From the NCBI GenBank assembly GCA_964275345.1, contig CAXYBK010000003.1, positions 776,976-840,975 on the forward strand: 64,000 bases of DNA, written 5' to 3'. The stretch is from MED-G78 sp964275345 (GTDB taxonomy: Bacteria > Pseudomonadota > Gammaproteobacteria > Magnimaribacterales > D2472). This document shows, piece after piece, positions 25,368-36,080 of this stretch (its first letter is position 1; every line of letters starts with the position of its first letter). The notes beneath the pieces were generated by a model that worked only from the letters and a program-made list of their open reading frames with translations, was not told the DNA's origin and did not search any database. The translations under genes and the position numbers were made by a program.

Positions 25368-26354
25368 GTGAATATCAAGGCTACTTAATTGAAGAAAAAG
25401 ACGGCGTCTTATGCAGGATCTATTCAGTTAATAAATACACCTGAAATTGAAGACAATCATTTAATAATTAATGTTGAATACTCATCCTTAAACTATAAAG
25501 ACGCTTTATCAGCCTCAGGTCCTAAAAGTGGTGTAACAAGGAATTATCCATTTGTTCCTGGTATTGATGCAGTTGGAAAAGTTACTCAATCTATGTCTAA
25601 CAGGTTTCAAGTCGGTGATGAGGTTATTGTTACCGGATATAGCATGGGCATGAGTGTATATGGTGGATTTGGAGAGATTATTCATGTACCTGCAAATTGG
25701 GCGGCAAAACTGCCAAGTAATTTAACAGCTAAAGAAGCTATGAGTTATGGAACTGCAGGCTTGACTGCAGCAGCTTCAGTTAAAAAAATTATTGATAGTG
25801 GAATAGATAAAGAAAAGCCAATATTAGTTTCAGGTGCAACAGGTGGAGTTGGCTCTGTTGCTGTAAATATCCTCAATAAGTTAGGCTATGAAGTTCACGC
25901 ATTAACTGGCAAGAGCTCTGAAGATGAGTTTCTTAAATCCATTGGAGCTTCATCGGTATTGCTTAGAAATGAATTTATGGAAAATCCAACCAGGCCTTTA
26001 GACAAGGCTATATATGGAGGTGCTGTAGATACTGTTGGAGGAGATATTTTGGCTAAAATTATTTCTATGACTGCACCTAAATGCTCAGTATCCGCATGTG
26101 GGAATGTTGCTGGCATGGAATTAAATACTTCAGTTTTTCCATTTATTTTAAGAGGAGTTTCCTTAATTGGAATTGACTCTGCAGAATCTGCAATTGAATT
26201 TAAAGAGTCTATCTGGGATTTACTTGCAGGAGAATGGAAAGTAAATTTAGAAGACTCAACTAAGTCTATAAGTTTAGATTGTGTGGGCGATGAGATTACA
26301 AAAATATTAGATGGTAAACAGGTTGGAAGGGTTGTTATTAAACATGGAGAATAA
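25364..26354 (+). pseudogene. acuI-like: AcuI/YhdH-type acryloyl-CoA reductase-like MDR, one frame break
   Basis: This is a zinc-independent medium-chain reductase of the YhdH/AcuI group, which reduces acryloyl-CoA or related enoyl substrates with NADPH. Motifs are SSLNYKDAL, PFVPGIDAVGKV, GTAGLTAA and SGATGGVGSVA. The true N-terminus, MSEYQGYLIEEKDGVLCR, starts at the ATG 25364 that overlaps the SDR stop. It is in a different frame from the rest, and removing one A from AAA at 25433-25435 joins them into a family-like N-terminus. Without repair, only a TTG-started form from 25389 would be read. I treat the break as a probable sequence error. AcuI can act in DMSP/acrylate metabolism in marine bacteria, but no DMSP lyase is nearby. 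Confidence 0.82.
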
Positions 26355-26358
26355 AGAT

Positions 26359-26490
26359 ATGAGAGACGATATAGATACTTTTTATGATGATGTAGAATCA
26401 AATGAAGATAGCAAATCTGATGCTAAAGTTTCATTTATTATTATTGTCGTTGCTGTAATAGCTGCGCTTTATTGGGTTTCAGGGCAATAA
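26359..26490 (+). CDS. Candidate 43-residue tail-anchored membrane protein
   Basis: This ORF follows the AcuI-like gene by 4 bases. The N-terminal half is strongly acidic (MRDDIDTFYDDVESNEDSKS), and the C-terminal half is a single hydrophobic span FIIIVVAVIAALYWV. GGAGA lies 8 bases before the ATG at 26359. An in-frame ATG at 26344 would add five residues and overlap the upstream stop. No family is recognised. Charge and hydrophobic patterning look protein-coding. Confidence 0.6.
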   Translation: MRDDIDTFYDDVESNEDSKSDAKVSFIIIVVAVIAALYWVSGQ

Positions 26491-26492
26491 AT

Positions 26493-27425
26493 TTATTCAG
26501 ATAGATACTTCTCAGCATCTAGGGCTGCCATACAGCCAAAGCCAGCTGAAGTTACTGCTTGTCTGTATATTTGATCAGATACATCTCCGGCAGCAAATAC
26601 ACCTTCAACGCTTGTTTTAGTAACAGATCCGTTTGTACCAGATTGAATAAGAATATAACCATTATCCATATCTAACTGCCCATCAAAAATATCTGTATTA
26701 GGTTTATGACCTATTGCAATAAAAATACCCATGACGTCTCTTTTAATTTCTGTCCCATTTTGATTAAGAAGTGCGCCTGTCACTCCAGCCTTATCACCTA
26801 AGACTTCTTCTAATTGAGTATTCCATAAGATTTCTATTTTTCCTGCAGACTCTTGTTCAAAAACTCTATCTTGAAGAATTTTTTCACCCCTTAATTCATC
26901 TCTCCTATGCACAAGTGTAACTTTAGAGCATATTCTTGAAAGATATAAAGCTTCTTCAAGCGCAGTATTTCCACCTCCAATAACTAAGACTTCCTGATCT
27001 TTATAAAAGAAACCATCGCAAGTAGCACAAGCAGAGACTCCTTTTCCTAGAAATTCTTTTTCAGAAGGAAGACCAAGATACATTGCGCTTGCTCCTGTAG
27101 AAATAATTAATGCATCAGCAGTATATGAGTCACTACCAGTTAACAAAAAAGGTTTTTGGGTTAGATCTACAGAATCTATATGATCAGCAATCATTTCTAC
27201 ATCAAACTGCATTGCATGATCTTTCATTCTTTTCATTAAATCTGGACCTTGAAGACCATCACTATCCCCAGGCCAGTTTTCAACATCTGTAGTGGTAGTT
27301 AATTGGCCACCTTCTTGCGATCCTGCAATAAGTGCTGGATTTAATCCTGCTCTTGCAGCGTAAATTGAGGCTGAATATCCTGCTGGACCCGAGCCAAGAA
27401 TTATTAGTTTTTTATGATTATTCAT
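26493..27425 (-). CDS. trxB: Thioredoxin-disulfide reductase
   Basis: This flavoenzyme passes electrons from NADPH to thioredoxin. The FAD site GSGPAG is at residues 11-16, the redox-active CATC at 133-136, the NADPH site GGGNTALEEA near 154, and the terminal FAD motif GVFAAGDVSD near 275. Its 310 residues are typical. It diverges from ftsK, which is a common arrangement in gammaproteobacteria. Confidence 0.97.
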   Translation of the reverse strand: MNNHKKLIILGSGPAGYSASIYAARAGLNPALIAGSQEGGQLTTTTDVENWPGDSDGLQGPDLMKRMKDHAMQFDVEMIADHIDSVDLTQKPFLLTGSDSYTADALIISTGASAMYLGLPSEKEFLGKGVSACATCDGFFYKDQEVLVIGGGNTALEEALYLSRICSKVTLVHRRDELRGEKILQDRVFEQESAGKIEILWNTQLEEVLGDKAGVTGALLNQNGTEIKRDVMGIFIAIGHKPNTDIFDGQLDMDNGYILIQSGTNGSVTKTSVEGVFAAGDVSDQIYRQAVTSAGFGCMAALDAEKYLSE

Positions 27426-27505
27426 GTAGCAAAATTATAATTCAAATATACACAAATTGTGATTAATTCCAATATAATTAATCATATATTAATAATATTT
27501 AAACA

Positions 27506-29800
27506 ATGAATTCTCCATATACTAAAAGCATCTTTAAGAGTTTTCTTGGATTCGCTCTTTTAGGTTTATGTTTATATATTTTTATAGCACTTATTTCTTA
27601 CAATTCATCTGATCCAGGCTTTTCTTCCTTTTCTTCCAATCAAGAAATTGTAAATATGGGAGGTCCCTTTGGTGCTTGGATTTCAGACATTCTTTTTGTT
27701 CTTTTTGGTATTGCTGCATATATTATCCTTGGACTTTTAGCTAGCCTTTCAATTGAATCAATATTTTTTACTAGTAAATACTCATCGAGAGCCAAATCTT
27801 ACTTTCGTTTTATTGGATCCATAGCTACGATTTTATGCGCATGTTCTTTATTTGAATTTTATTTAGAAGGAAATAACTATCCAGAGTTATCTGCTGGCGG
27901 TTATACAGGTAATTTAATTTTTACATCTCTATCAAACATTTTTGGTCAAATAGGTGCTTTAATTTTTTTAATTCTTTTTTTAATACCATCCTTTGCTTTA
28001 GCATTTAATTTTAGTTGGACCAAGGTTCTTGATAAAGTTGGTTCTTCTTTATTATTAGTAACAAAGCATGTAAATAGAATTGTTTCTAATTTATTTTCTA
28101 AAATAAAAAGTGCTATAAAAAGATACAGAGAACAACAAAAATTGAGATCTGAAGCCAATGCTAGGCAGAAAGAAGAAAAGGTTAAAGAAGTAGTCGCTAA
28201 AAAACCAGCTGAGATTAAAGCTCCAGTTAAGGAAATTCAAAAAGATCTTGAACCAGAAAAAACTAAAACTGAAGTTAAGCCAATTGCTTCAAGTCCTAGC
28301 GGTCCAAAATCTATTTCTGAAGATGAAAAAACCAGAATGCCAAGTACGGAACTCTTAGATAGGGCTCTTGATGATGGTTCATCTTTATCTCAAGAAGATT
28401 TAAGCGCTCTAGCAAGTTTGCTAGAACTAAAACTTGCTGAATTTGGTGTAACTGCCGATGTTGTTTCTGTTTTACCTGGGCCAGTTGTTACTAGGTTTGA
28501 GATAGAATTAGCTCCTGGCACAAAAGCTAGTAAAGTTACAAATATTGCTCAAGATATAGCTAGATCTTTGGCGGTAAGCAGTGTCAGGGTGGTAGAGGTT
28601 ATTGAAGGAAAATCTGTAGTAGGAATTGAGATACCTAATACCAACAGAAAAATGGTTCGTCTTACTGAAATACTCTCCTCTAATGCATTTAAGAATTCAA
28701 CATCAAGTCTTTCATTAGCCCTTGGTCATGATATTGCTGGTAAATCTGTAGTAGTTGATTTGGCAAAAATGCCCATTTATTGGTAGCTGGAACCACAGGA
28801 TCAGGAAAATCTGTTGGTGTTAATGCAATGTTACTAAGCTTACTATTTAAATCTGATCCTGAAGATGTTCGTTTAATTTTAATTGATCCAAAAATGCTTG
28901 AATTGTCAGTTTATGATGGTATTCCGCATTTATTAACTCCAGTTATTACTGATATGACAGATGCATCTAATGGCCTTAGGTGGTGTGTTGCTGAGATGGA
29001 CAGAAGGTATAAGTTAATGTCTATTATGGGTGTAAGAAATCTTCAAGGCTTCAATAAAAAAATTGAAGATGCTGCAGCAAATGGTCAACAAATTCCAGAT
29101 CCATTGACCGAGGACGAAGATGTATTTCTTAGAAAAGCTTCCGGCTATTGTTGTAGTGGTAGACGAGTTTGCTGACATGATGATGCTGGTCGGAAAAAAA
29201 GTTGAACACCTTATAGCCAGAATAGCTCAAAAGGCTAGGGCGGCAGGAATACATTTAATACTTGCAACACAAAGACCTTCTGTTGATGTTATTACTGGAC
29301 TTATTAAAGCAAATATTCCAACGCGAATAGGTTTTCAGGTCTCATCCAAGATAGATTCAAGAACTATTCTTGATCAGGGTGGAGCAGAGCAATTACTTGG
29401 ATGGGGTGATATGCTTTATCTGCCTCCAGGTGTGAGTGTTCCAATGAGAGTTCATGGCGCTTTTGTCGGAGATGATGAAGTGCACAGAGTTGTTGATGAT
29501 TGGAAAAAACGTTCAGAACCAGATTACATTGAAAGCATTGTTTCAGATGTTCAAGATACAGGACCTATTCCAGGTTGGTCTAATGAGAATTCAAATGACG
29601 AAGATGCGGACGAGCTTTATGATGAAGCAGTTAATTTTGTAATTGATTCTAGACGCGCATCTATTTCTGCTGTCCAAAGAAAATTAAGAATTGGCTACAA
29701 CAGGGCTGCAAGGTTAATTGAGACTATGGAGCAAGCAGGCATAGTTACTGAAATGAGCTCAAATGGATCAAGAGAAGTTATTGTTCCTAAAAGAAATTAG
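27506..29800 (+). pseudogene. ftsK: DNA translocase FtsK, two frame breaks
   Basis: FtsK pumps chromosomal DNA at the division septum and activates XerCD. The N-terminal four-span membrane domain (about residues 15-170) is followed by a short Lys/Glu-rich linker (about 210-290), the alpha/beta/gamma motor and a C-terminal winged helix (RKLRIGYNRAARLIETME). Walker A GTTGSGKS and VVDEFAD are present. The frame is lost at 28772-28774 (CCC where CCCC restores AKMPHLLVAGT) and at 29125-29127 (an extra T; removal restores VFLEKLPAIVVVVDEF). Both sites are short homopolymers in highly conserved segments, and ftsK is normally essential, so sequence error is the best explanation. lolA, crcB and serS follow in the usual order. 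Confidence 0.93.
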
Positions 29801-29805
29801 TTTAA

Positions 29806-30324
29806 ATGAAATTAATATATCTTTGCTTAGCCATATTTAGCTCTTTTACTTATTCGGATGATTTAATAGATTTATTTAATCAATCCATACAAACCGCAAA
29901 CCTAGCTTTTGTTCAATCTTCTATCAACCCATACACAAACTCAATTGATAAAAGCGAAGGAAGAATTATTAGAGATAAAGAAAGCATATATTTTTACATT
30001 GACAATCCTTTTAAAGAAAAATATGAATTATCTAATGATGAAATCATCATTACTGACCTAGAGCTAGATCAAGTTTCTAATATTCAATTATCTGAACTTT
30101 CTAACAACACCTTAATTGACATATTCTTAAATGGACTTTCTTTAAATAACTCAAATTACGAGTTAGAGTTTGATAAAGATACTATTTTAATTAAATCTTC
30201 ATCAGCTGAGGGATATAATGAGATTGAGGTCAAGTTTAAGGAAAGTAGGATTTATTATTTAAAATATAAAGATAATTTAGATATAGAGAATCTAATTATG
30301 TTTACCAAAATGGTAGCAAATTGA
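29806..30324 (+). CDS. lolA: Outer-membrane lipoprotein carrier protein LolA
   Basis: LolA is the periplasmic chaperone that ferries lipoproteins from LolCDE to LolB. The 172-residue protein has a short signal peptide (MKLIYLCLAIFSSFTYS/D), the LolA pattern ...GRIIRDKESIYFYIDNPFKEKYEL, and the expected beta-rich body. Identity is supported by position directly after ftsK, 5 bases downstream. The sequence is diverged, so homology by eye is moderate. Its stop overlaps the crcB start. Confidence 0.85.
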   Translation: MKLIYLCLAIFSSFTYSDDLIDLFNQSIQTANLAFVQSSINPYTNSIDKSEGRIIRDKESIYFYIDNPFKEKYELSNDEIIITDLELDQVSNIQLSELSNNTLIDIFLNGLSLNNSNYELEFDKDTILIKSSSAEGYNEIEVKFKESRIYYLKYKDNLDIENLIMFTKMVAN

Positions 30325-30686
30325 TGAATTTTTTATTAATTGGAGCTGGAGGCGCTTTAGGTGCTATTTCTAGATATGCTTTAACTGAGGCAGTGACAAA
30401 ATACTTTTCAACAAGCCAATACATTGGAACATTAAGTGTAAATATTCTCGGGTGTTTTCTTGTAGGTTTACTTTTTGGGTTATTTGCAGATATGAAATCT
30501 GAGATGCAGGTTTTTTTTGTTATTGGTTTTCTAGGTTCTTTTACTACTATGTCAGCTTTTTCTTTTCAAACCTTAGAAATGTTCAATAATCAAAACTTTG
30601 GTGAGGCTGCTCTATATATATTAATGACAATTGTATTTACAATAATGTTTACATATATAGGTTTGACCTTAGGAGAGCTAAAGTAA
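30321..30686 (+). CDS. crcB: Fluoride ion channel CrcB/Fluc
   Basis: This is a small four-span membrane channel that exports fluoride. The 121 residues contain GAGGALGAISRY at the N-terminus, the conserved NILGCFLVGLLFG segment, and GFLGSFTTMSAFSFQTLEM, where the Thr-Ser region lines the pore. It overlaps lolA by an ATGA junction and precedes serS by one base. Confidence 0.95.
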   Translation: MMNFLLIGAGGALGAISRYALTEAVTKYFSTSQYIGTLSVNILGCFLVGLLFGLFADMKSEMQVFFVIGFLGSFTTMSAFSFQTLEMFNNQNFGEAALYILMTIVFTIMFTYIGLTLGELK

Positions 30687-30687
30687 G

Positions 30688-31935
30688 ATGTTAGATATAA
30701 AATTATTGAGAGAATCACCTCAAGAAGTATCTGATGCTTTGAGCGCAAGAGGTTATTCGTTAGATCTTTTTAAATTTAATGAATTGGATGCCAAAAGGAA
30801 AACCTTACAAATTGACGTTGAGTTTTTGCAGTCAGAGAGAAAACGCTTATCCACAGAATTTGCTAACTTAAAAAAAGCTGGCACTTCAACAGATGCTTTG
30901 AAAAATGATATTGATAAAATCAATGATGGTCTCAAGTCAGGCGAAGATGTTCTTAAAGATTTCCAAATTCAAATTGAGAATTTCTTATTAGATATCCCTA
31001 ATATTCCTCATGCCAATGCTCCGATTGGATCAAACGAAAATGATAACGTTGTAATAAAAAAAGTTGGCGAACCTACTTCATTAAATTCAAAAGATCATAT
31101 TGAAATTGCTTCTGATATTGATGCAGAGTTAGCTGTAAAATTATCAGGGACTCGTTTTTCTGTTTTAAGAAATGATATTGCTAAACTGCAAAGAGGATTA
31201 ATAGATCTGATGCTTAATTTAGCAACTAAAAATGGTTATCAGGAACATTATGTTCCATTTATTGCTAATGCAGAATCACTCCAAGCAACTGGCCAGCTGC
31301 CTAAATTTGAAGAAGATTTATTTAAACTTTCAAATGATATGTACCTTATTCCAACTGCTGAGGTTCCTTTAACAAATCTATTTAGAGATACAATTAATGA
31401 TATTTCTGATTTACCAAAAAAGTTAACAGCACACACACCATGTTTTCGTTCTGAAGCTGGAAGTTATGGAAAAGATACAAAAGGGTTAATTCGACAGCAC
31501 CAATTTGAGAAAGTTGAGCTAGTGCAAATAGTTCATCCTGATAATTCTTTTGAAGCGCTTGATAATTTACTTGCCAATGCAGAAGAGGTTTTAGAAGTTC
31601 TTGAATTACCTTATCAAGTTGTTGAACTTTGTTCGGGAGATCTTGGTTTCACTGCAGCAAAAACATATGACATAGAGGTATGGATGCCGAGTCAGAATAA
31701 ATATAGAGAAATTTCATCATGTTCTAACTTTGGAGACTTTCAAGCTAGAAGGGGAAAAATAAGAGTTAAAGATGGAAATAATAAAATCTTTGCCCATACC
31801 ATCAACGGTTCTGCGCTAGCTGCAGGTAGGACTCTTATTGCTATTATTGAGAATAATTTTGATGGTAAAAACTCTATAAAAGTTCCTAAAATCTTAGTTG
31901 AATTTATGGGCAAGACGCATATTGATTTGTCTTAA
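30688..31935 (+). CDS. serS: Seryl-tRNA synthetase
   Basis: This class II synthetase charges tRNA-Ser. The 415-residue protein has the long N-terminal antiparallel coiled coil (about residues 25-100) and the class II core. The segments TAEVPLTNLFRD, CFRSEAGSYGKDTKGLIRQHQFEKVE (motif 2) and AAGRTLIAIIEN (motif 3) are intact. It is the last gene of the ftsK-lolA-crcB-serS block. Confidence 0.98.
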   Translation: MLDIKLLRESPQEVSDALSARGYSLDLFKFNELDAKRKTLQIDVEFLQSERKRLSTEFANLKKAGTSTDALKNDIDKINDGLKSGEDVLKDFQIQIENFLLDIPNIPHANAPIGSNENDNVVIKKVGEPTSLNSKDHIEIASDIDAELAVKLSGTRFSVLRNDIAKLQRGLIDLMLNLATKNGYQEHYVPFIANAESLQATGQLPKFEEDLFKLSNDMYLIPTAEVPLTNLFRDTINDISDLPKKLTAHTPCFRSEAGSYGKDTKGLIRQHQFEKVELVQIVHPDNSFEALDNLLANAEEVLEVLELPYQVVELCSGDLGFTAAKTYDIEVWMPSQNKYREISSCSNFGDFQARRGKIRVKDGNNKIFAHTINGSALAAGRTLIAIIENNFDGKNSIKVPKILVEFMGKTHIDLS

Positions 31936-32068
31936 AAAAATTATCTTTCTGTAACTATCAAAACCCATAAAAAAATCACCTTAATGGTTCTTTTTCCCTT
32001 TCATAGGTTCATGAAAAGGTATATTATTAGTTTATATTAATCTTATCTTACAAAAAGAGGGAACTGTT

Positions 32069-35000
32069 ATGAATAAGTGGTATTTATCTTTGTTAACTGT
32101 ATTTTTTATTAGTGGATCTGTCTATGCAGCCAATGAAACAACATCTTCAATTCGTGGTGATGTAAATGTTTCAGGAGCTACTATACAAATCACACATACT
32201 CCAACTGGGTCTTCAAAAACTGTAGTTTCTAGTGGCGATGGAACATTTTCTGTTGCTAACTTGAGGCCAGGCGGACCATATGTAATCAAAGTAAGCAAAA
32301 CAGGATACAGTCCTGAAATGCTTTCTGATGTTTTTCTAAATGTATCTCAAACGTCCAATATTGATGTCAACCTTTCAGGGGGCTCAATGGATGAAGTTGT
32401 GGTAACTGGCTCTAAAACATCATTTACTAAATTTGGTTCTGGCTTAGCAATTTCTGCAGCTGATATTGAAGGTACTCCTAGTATCGAAAGATCTATCTCT
32501 GAATATGTTAAAAAAGATTCAAGAATAATTGTTGATGGCGAAGCTAGAAATGCATCAATTTCTGTATCTGGAACAAACAATAGATACAATAACTTTACAG
32601 TTGATGGTGTCGCTCAAAATGATCCTTTAGGTCTTAATGCTAATGGTTTTCCATCAGTTAGAAACCCAATAAGTATCGAAACATTAGAGCAAATTTCAGT
32701 TGATATCAGCCCATATGATGTTTCTAAAGGTAACTTTACAGGTGCAAGTATCAATGCTGTAACTAAATCAGGAACTAACGAATTTAAAGGCATGGGTTAT
32801 TACTACTCAACAGATGAAAATAATGTTGGTGACTTAAATGGAAGCGCTCCAAGTCAGTTCGAAGATGAGACTACTGGTTTTGTTTTAGGCGGACCTATTA
32901 TTAAAGACAAACTTTTCTTCTTTACTGCATTTGAAGAATTTGAATCTTTAACTCCTTCTGAAGAGGTAGTTTATAGAATAGCAGATCAAGCTCTTATAGA
33001 TAGAATTACAAATATTTCTAAAACTCTTTACAACTATGATCCAGGCTCACCAAATTTCTCACCTCCACCAGAGATGGCTGAGAAACAACTTACTAAGATT
33101 GATTATGTTGTAAATGACAGAAATAGATTGGAATATGTTTATAGTTACTCAGAAGATAACTCTGTTAGACCTTATAATCGTGATATTAGATTTAGCTCTC
33201 ACTATTATAACTACCCAACAACAAACGAAAAAACTACATACTCATGGTATGGAGATTTAACAGATAATTTTTATGTTCAAGCTAAATATTCTGACGTTGA
33301 ATATACTAATGACCAAGATGCTTTAGGTGGAGAAGATTTTCCTGAGGTAGAAATCAGAATTACAGATTCAACAGGCGGTTTCACATCAGGATCAAGTGAA
33401 AGAATTTATCTTGGTGGCGACAAGTATAGAAGTGCTAACGAAACTTCTGCTACTGACGAAATTTTAAATATTAAAGGTGTATTAACAGTTGGCGATCATG
33501 AAATCACTATGGGCTTTGACACTATAGATAAATTTGTAAGTAATTTATTTATTTCAAGAGAAGATGGTAAATATACTTTTGAAGGTGTAGATAATTTTGA
33601 AGCAGGTGTTCCAAGTTTCTTTAGATTTAATCAATCAGCTACTGGAAACCCTTATGATGCTGCAGCAGCTTTCTCAGGTACTTTTAAAACTATCTATATC
33701 CAAGATAAGATGTATGTTTCAGATATATTAACAATATTAGCTGGTGTTAGATTAGACACTTTTGCTATGGATAATGGGCCTGCATACAATGCTAGTGCTT
33801 CTGAGACGTTAGGATTCTCTAATGCAACTCCTGCTAAATCAAGAATTCTCCAGCCAAGAGTTGGTTTTAATCTTGATGCTACTGAACTAATGTTCTCAGG
33901 CTCAGGCAGAGTAGTCTCTGCAGAATTAAGAGGTGGAATTGGTCTATTTGCTGGAAGAGTTCCAAATGTTTGGTTAGCAAGCCCATTCTCTAATACTGGT
34001 GTTGCTACTTACGGTGCTAGATATTATGACCCATGTCCTGTTGCTGGAGATCCAACATGTTTTTATGGAGATGCTGATCTTTATACTTTAATTCCTCCAG
34101 GATCTGTCTCACCAGGTGGAGCAGAAGGTATTGATCCAAATTATGAAACACCTTCAACTTGGAAAACTTCTATTGAGCTAGACCTTGTTACAGCTAATGG
34201 TTATAACTTAAGATTTGCCTACAATAGGGATGATGCAAAAGAAGGTATAGGTTTCTATGATGCATCGCATACTGTTGATCAAGCATCACCTACAGGAATA
34301 GTTTCTTATAACGGTTATGGACACACAGTAATAACTAATGCTGAAGGCACAAGCTCTGAGTCAATGACTTTTGGATTTGATAAAGACTTTGATAATGGTA
34401 GAAGCATTTTCCTTAGCTACACAGGCATGAAAGCTTCAAGTGGTTGGTCGGCAACCTCATCACAGGCTTCATCTAACTTACGTTATATGCCAAATGCTGA
34501 TATTAAGAATGTTCCTACAGCGCCAACAAATTGGTCAAATGAGCATAGACTTGTTATGGGCTTAGATAAAACAATGAATATCTTTGAAGGAGCTCCTACA
34601 AAGGTTTCACTTTTCTACAAAGCATATTCAGGATCACCATATAGTTATGTGCTTGATGGATTTGATAACGGAATGGATGATGCAAGTACATTAATGTATG
34701 TTCCAACAGCGAACGATCCTAATGTTGTCTATGATGGCGTATCAGAAAATGATGTACTGAATGCTATCAATACAGCAGGTTTAGGTAGTTGGCAGGGAAG
34801 AGTTATGCCTAGAAATCATTCTACATTACCTTGGACTAAGCAACTTGATATGAGAATTGCGCAAGAAATTCCAACTTTTGTTGATGGACATAAATTATTT
34901 GTGTATTTTGATGTTCTTAATTTAATGAACTTCATTGATGATGAAAAAGGTCATCAGAAGTACTATAGATATGGATCAAGAGGTCTTCTTGAATCAGATG

Positions 35001-35113
35001 GATTTAATTCTGCTGGTCAAATTATCATTACTGGTGTAGATGATAGAGGTCCTAGTACAGATACATATAGTTCACGCTATAGAATGCAATTAGGATTTGC
35101 ATATAAATTCTAA
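32069..35113 (+). CDS. Oar-like TonB-dependent receptor with N-terminal carboxypeptidase-regulatory-like domain
   Basis: This 1014-residue outer-membrane transporter has a signal peptide (WYLSLLTVFFISGSVYA), then a carboxypeptidase-regulatory-like beta-sandwich (residues about 25-105, IQITHTPTGSSKTVVSSGDG). A TonB box-like DEVVVTGSK, plug and large barrel follow, ending LGFAYKF. Plug features include TVDGVAQNDPLGLNANGFPS and ISPYDVSKGNFTGASINAVTKSGTN. This architecture matches Oar-type receptors, often linked to peptide or protein uptake. An AAAGAGGGAACTG ribosome-binding site precedes the start, and an intrinsic terminator follows. The ligand is unknown. Confidence 0.92.
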   Translation: MNKWYLSLLTVFFISGSVYAANETTSSIRGDVNVSGATIQITHTPTGSSKTVVSSGDGTFSVANLRPGGPYVIKVSKTGYSPEMLSDVFLNVSQTSNIDVNLSGGSMDEVVVTGSKTSFTKFGSGLAISAADIEGTPSIERSISEYVKKDSRIIVDGEARNASISVSGTNNRYNNFTVDGVAQNDPLGLNANGFPSVRNPISIETLEQISVDISPYDVSKGNFTGASINAVTKSGTNEFKGMGYYYSTDENNVGDLNGSAPSQFEDETTGFVLGGPIIKDKLFFFTAFEEFESLTPSEEVVYRIADQALIDRITNISKTLYNYDPGSPNFSPPPEMAEKQLTKIDYVVNDRNRLEYVYSYSEDNSVRPYNRDIRFSSHYYNYPTTNEKTTYSWYGDLTDNFYVQAKYSDVEYTNDQDALGGEDFPEVEIRITDSTGGFTSGSSERIYLGGDKYRSANETSATDEILNIKGVLTVGDHEITMGFDTIDKFVSNLFISREDGKYTFEGVDNFEAGVPSFFRFNQSATGNPYDAAAAFSGTFKTIYIQDKMYVSDILTILAGVRLDTFAMDNGPAYNASASETLGFSNATPAKSRILQPRVGFNLDATELMFSGSGRVVSAELRGGIGLFAGRVPNVWLASPFSNTGVATYGARYYDPCPVAGDPTCFYGDADLYTLIPPGSVSPGGAEGIDPNYETPSTWKTSIELDLVTANGYNLRFAYNRDDAKEGIGFYDASHTVDQASPTGIVSYNGYGHTVITNAEGTSSESMTFGFDKDFDNGRSIFLSYTGMKASSGWSATSSQASSNLRYMPNADIKNVPTAPTNWSNEHRLVMGLDKTMNIFEGAPTKVSLFYKAYSGSPYSYVLDGFDNGMDDASTLMYVPTANDPNVVYDGVSENDVLNAINTAGLGSWQGRVMPRNHSTLPWTKQLDMRIAQEIPTFVDGHKLFVYFDVLNLMNFIDDEKGHQKYYRYGSRGLLESDGFNSAGQIIITGVDDRGPSTDTYSSRYRMQLGFAYKF

Positions 35114-35130
35114 TAGTAATTAGTTGATTA

Positions 35131-35158
35131 AAAAGGGCAGTTCACTGCCCTTTTTTTT
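35131..35158 (+). terminator. Intrinsic terminator after the Oar-like receptor
   Basis: A 10-base stem AAAAGGGCAG / CTGCCCTTTT closes a TTCA tetraloop and is followed by a run of eight T. It begins 18 bases after the receptor stop codon. This is a textbook rho-independent terminator. Confidence 0.93.
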
Positions 35159-35172
35159 GATAAAATAAAAAT

Positions 35173-36077
35173 ATGTCTAAACAATTAATACCTGAATTAT
35201 CATATATTGATATTAAAGATGGCAACAATGAAGCTTTAGCTGAGCTTAAAAATGCATTACAGAATATGGTTTTTTTAGCATTACAGATCACGGTCTCAAC
35301 CCAGATCTGCTAGCAAGCAGTTATACCTTCTCAAAAAAGTTCTTTGATTTACCGGTTGAAGAAAAATCTAAGTATGCTTTTCCTCAAAATGCTGGAGCTA
35401 GAGGTTACACCCCATTTGGAAAAGAGACAGCTCTTGGTGAGGTAACTCCAGACCAAAAAGAGTTTTGGCATCATGGACCTAATATAGACAAGAGCTTCGA
35501 TTCTAGAATCCATACCAATATTGACGTAAATGAAATTGCAGAATTTAATAAAAATTTTGATGAATTATTTGTTGCTATCAATTCATTGGGTATAAATGTA
35601 CTTAAGATAATTGCTTTATTACTTAACAAAGAGGCTAGTTTTTTTGAACCCTGGGTGCTTAAAGGTAATTCACTTTTAAGACTAATTCATTATCCGCCTG
35701 TGACTAGTGATTCCAATAATTTACGCGCCAGAGCGCATGAAGATATAAATTTAATAACTCTTCTTGTTGGTGCTGAAGAATCTGGACTGGAGGTTAAATC
35801 TAAAAAGGGCGACTGGGTTCCAATTAAAGCTTCTTCCAATGCAATTGTGTGCAATATTGGCGATATGATGCAGCTTGTGACTGATGGAATGTTGTTAAGT
35901 ACGACGCATAGGGTTATTAATTATCCAGAATCAAAATCAAAATCTAGATACAGCATGCCATTTTTTCTTCATCCTGCACCAAATATAATGCTTAAATCAA
36001 TATTTAATAAAGATGATCAAGGCGTATTGGCAGATGACTTTTTAAATGAAAGATTAAAAGCTATTAAGTTATACTAA
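35173..36077 (+). pseudogene. Isopenicillin-N-synthase-like 2OG-Fe(II) oxygenase, one frame break
   Basis: This is a 2-oxoglutarate/Fe(II)-dependent dioxygenase of the IPNS-like family. The N-terminus MSKQLIPELSYIDIKDG starts at 35173 in one frame and continues as GFFSITDHGLNPDLLA in another. Inserting one base (T) near 35263-35266 joins them. The iron triad and co-substrate site are visible in the C-terminal part: RAHEDINLITLL (His-x-Asp), STTHRVINYP (distal His) and SRYSMPFF (Arg-x-Ser). About 301 residues in total would be normal. An ATG-led partial ORF from 35586 is only the C-terminal half. The substrate is unknown. Confidence 0.87.
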
Positions 36078-36080
36078 ATT

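Noticed and set aside
26401..26495. Antisense ORF at 25895-26401 across the AcuI-like gene
   Set aside because: It opposes a well-supported enzyme and has no recognisable domain.
28772..29127. Programmed ribosomal frameshifting in ftsK
   Set aside because: The two breaks need opposite corrections, lack a typical slippery heptamer or a downstream pseudoknot, and fall in strongly conserved segments. Sequence error is simpler.
31936..32068. TTCAT-AGGTTC-ATGAA repeat between serS and the Oar-like receptor
   Set aside because: The arms are short and the hairpin is imperfect beyond five bases. It could be an operator, but I cannot support a specific role.
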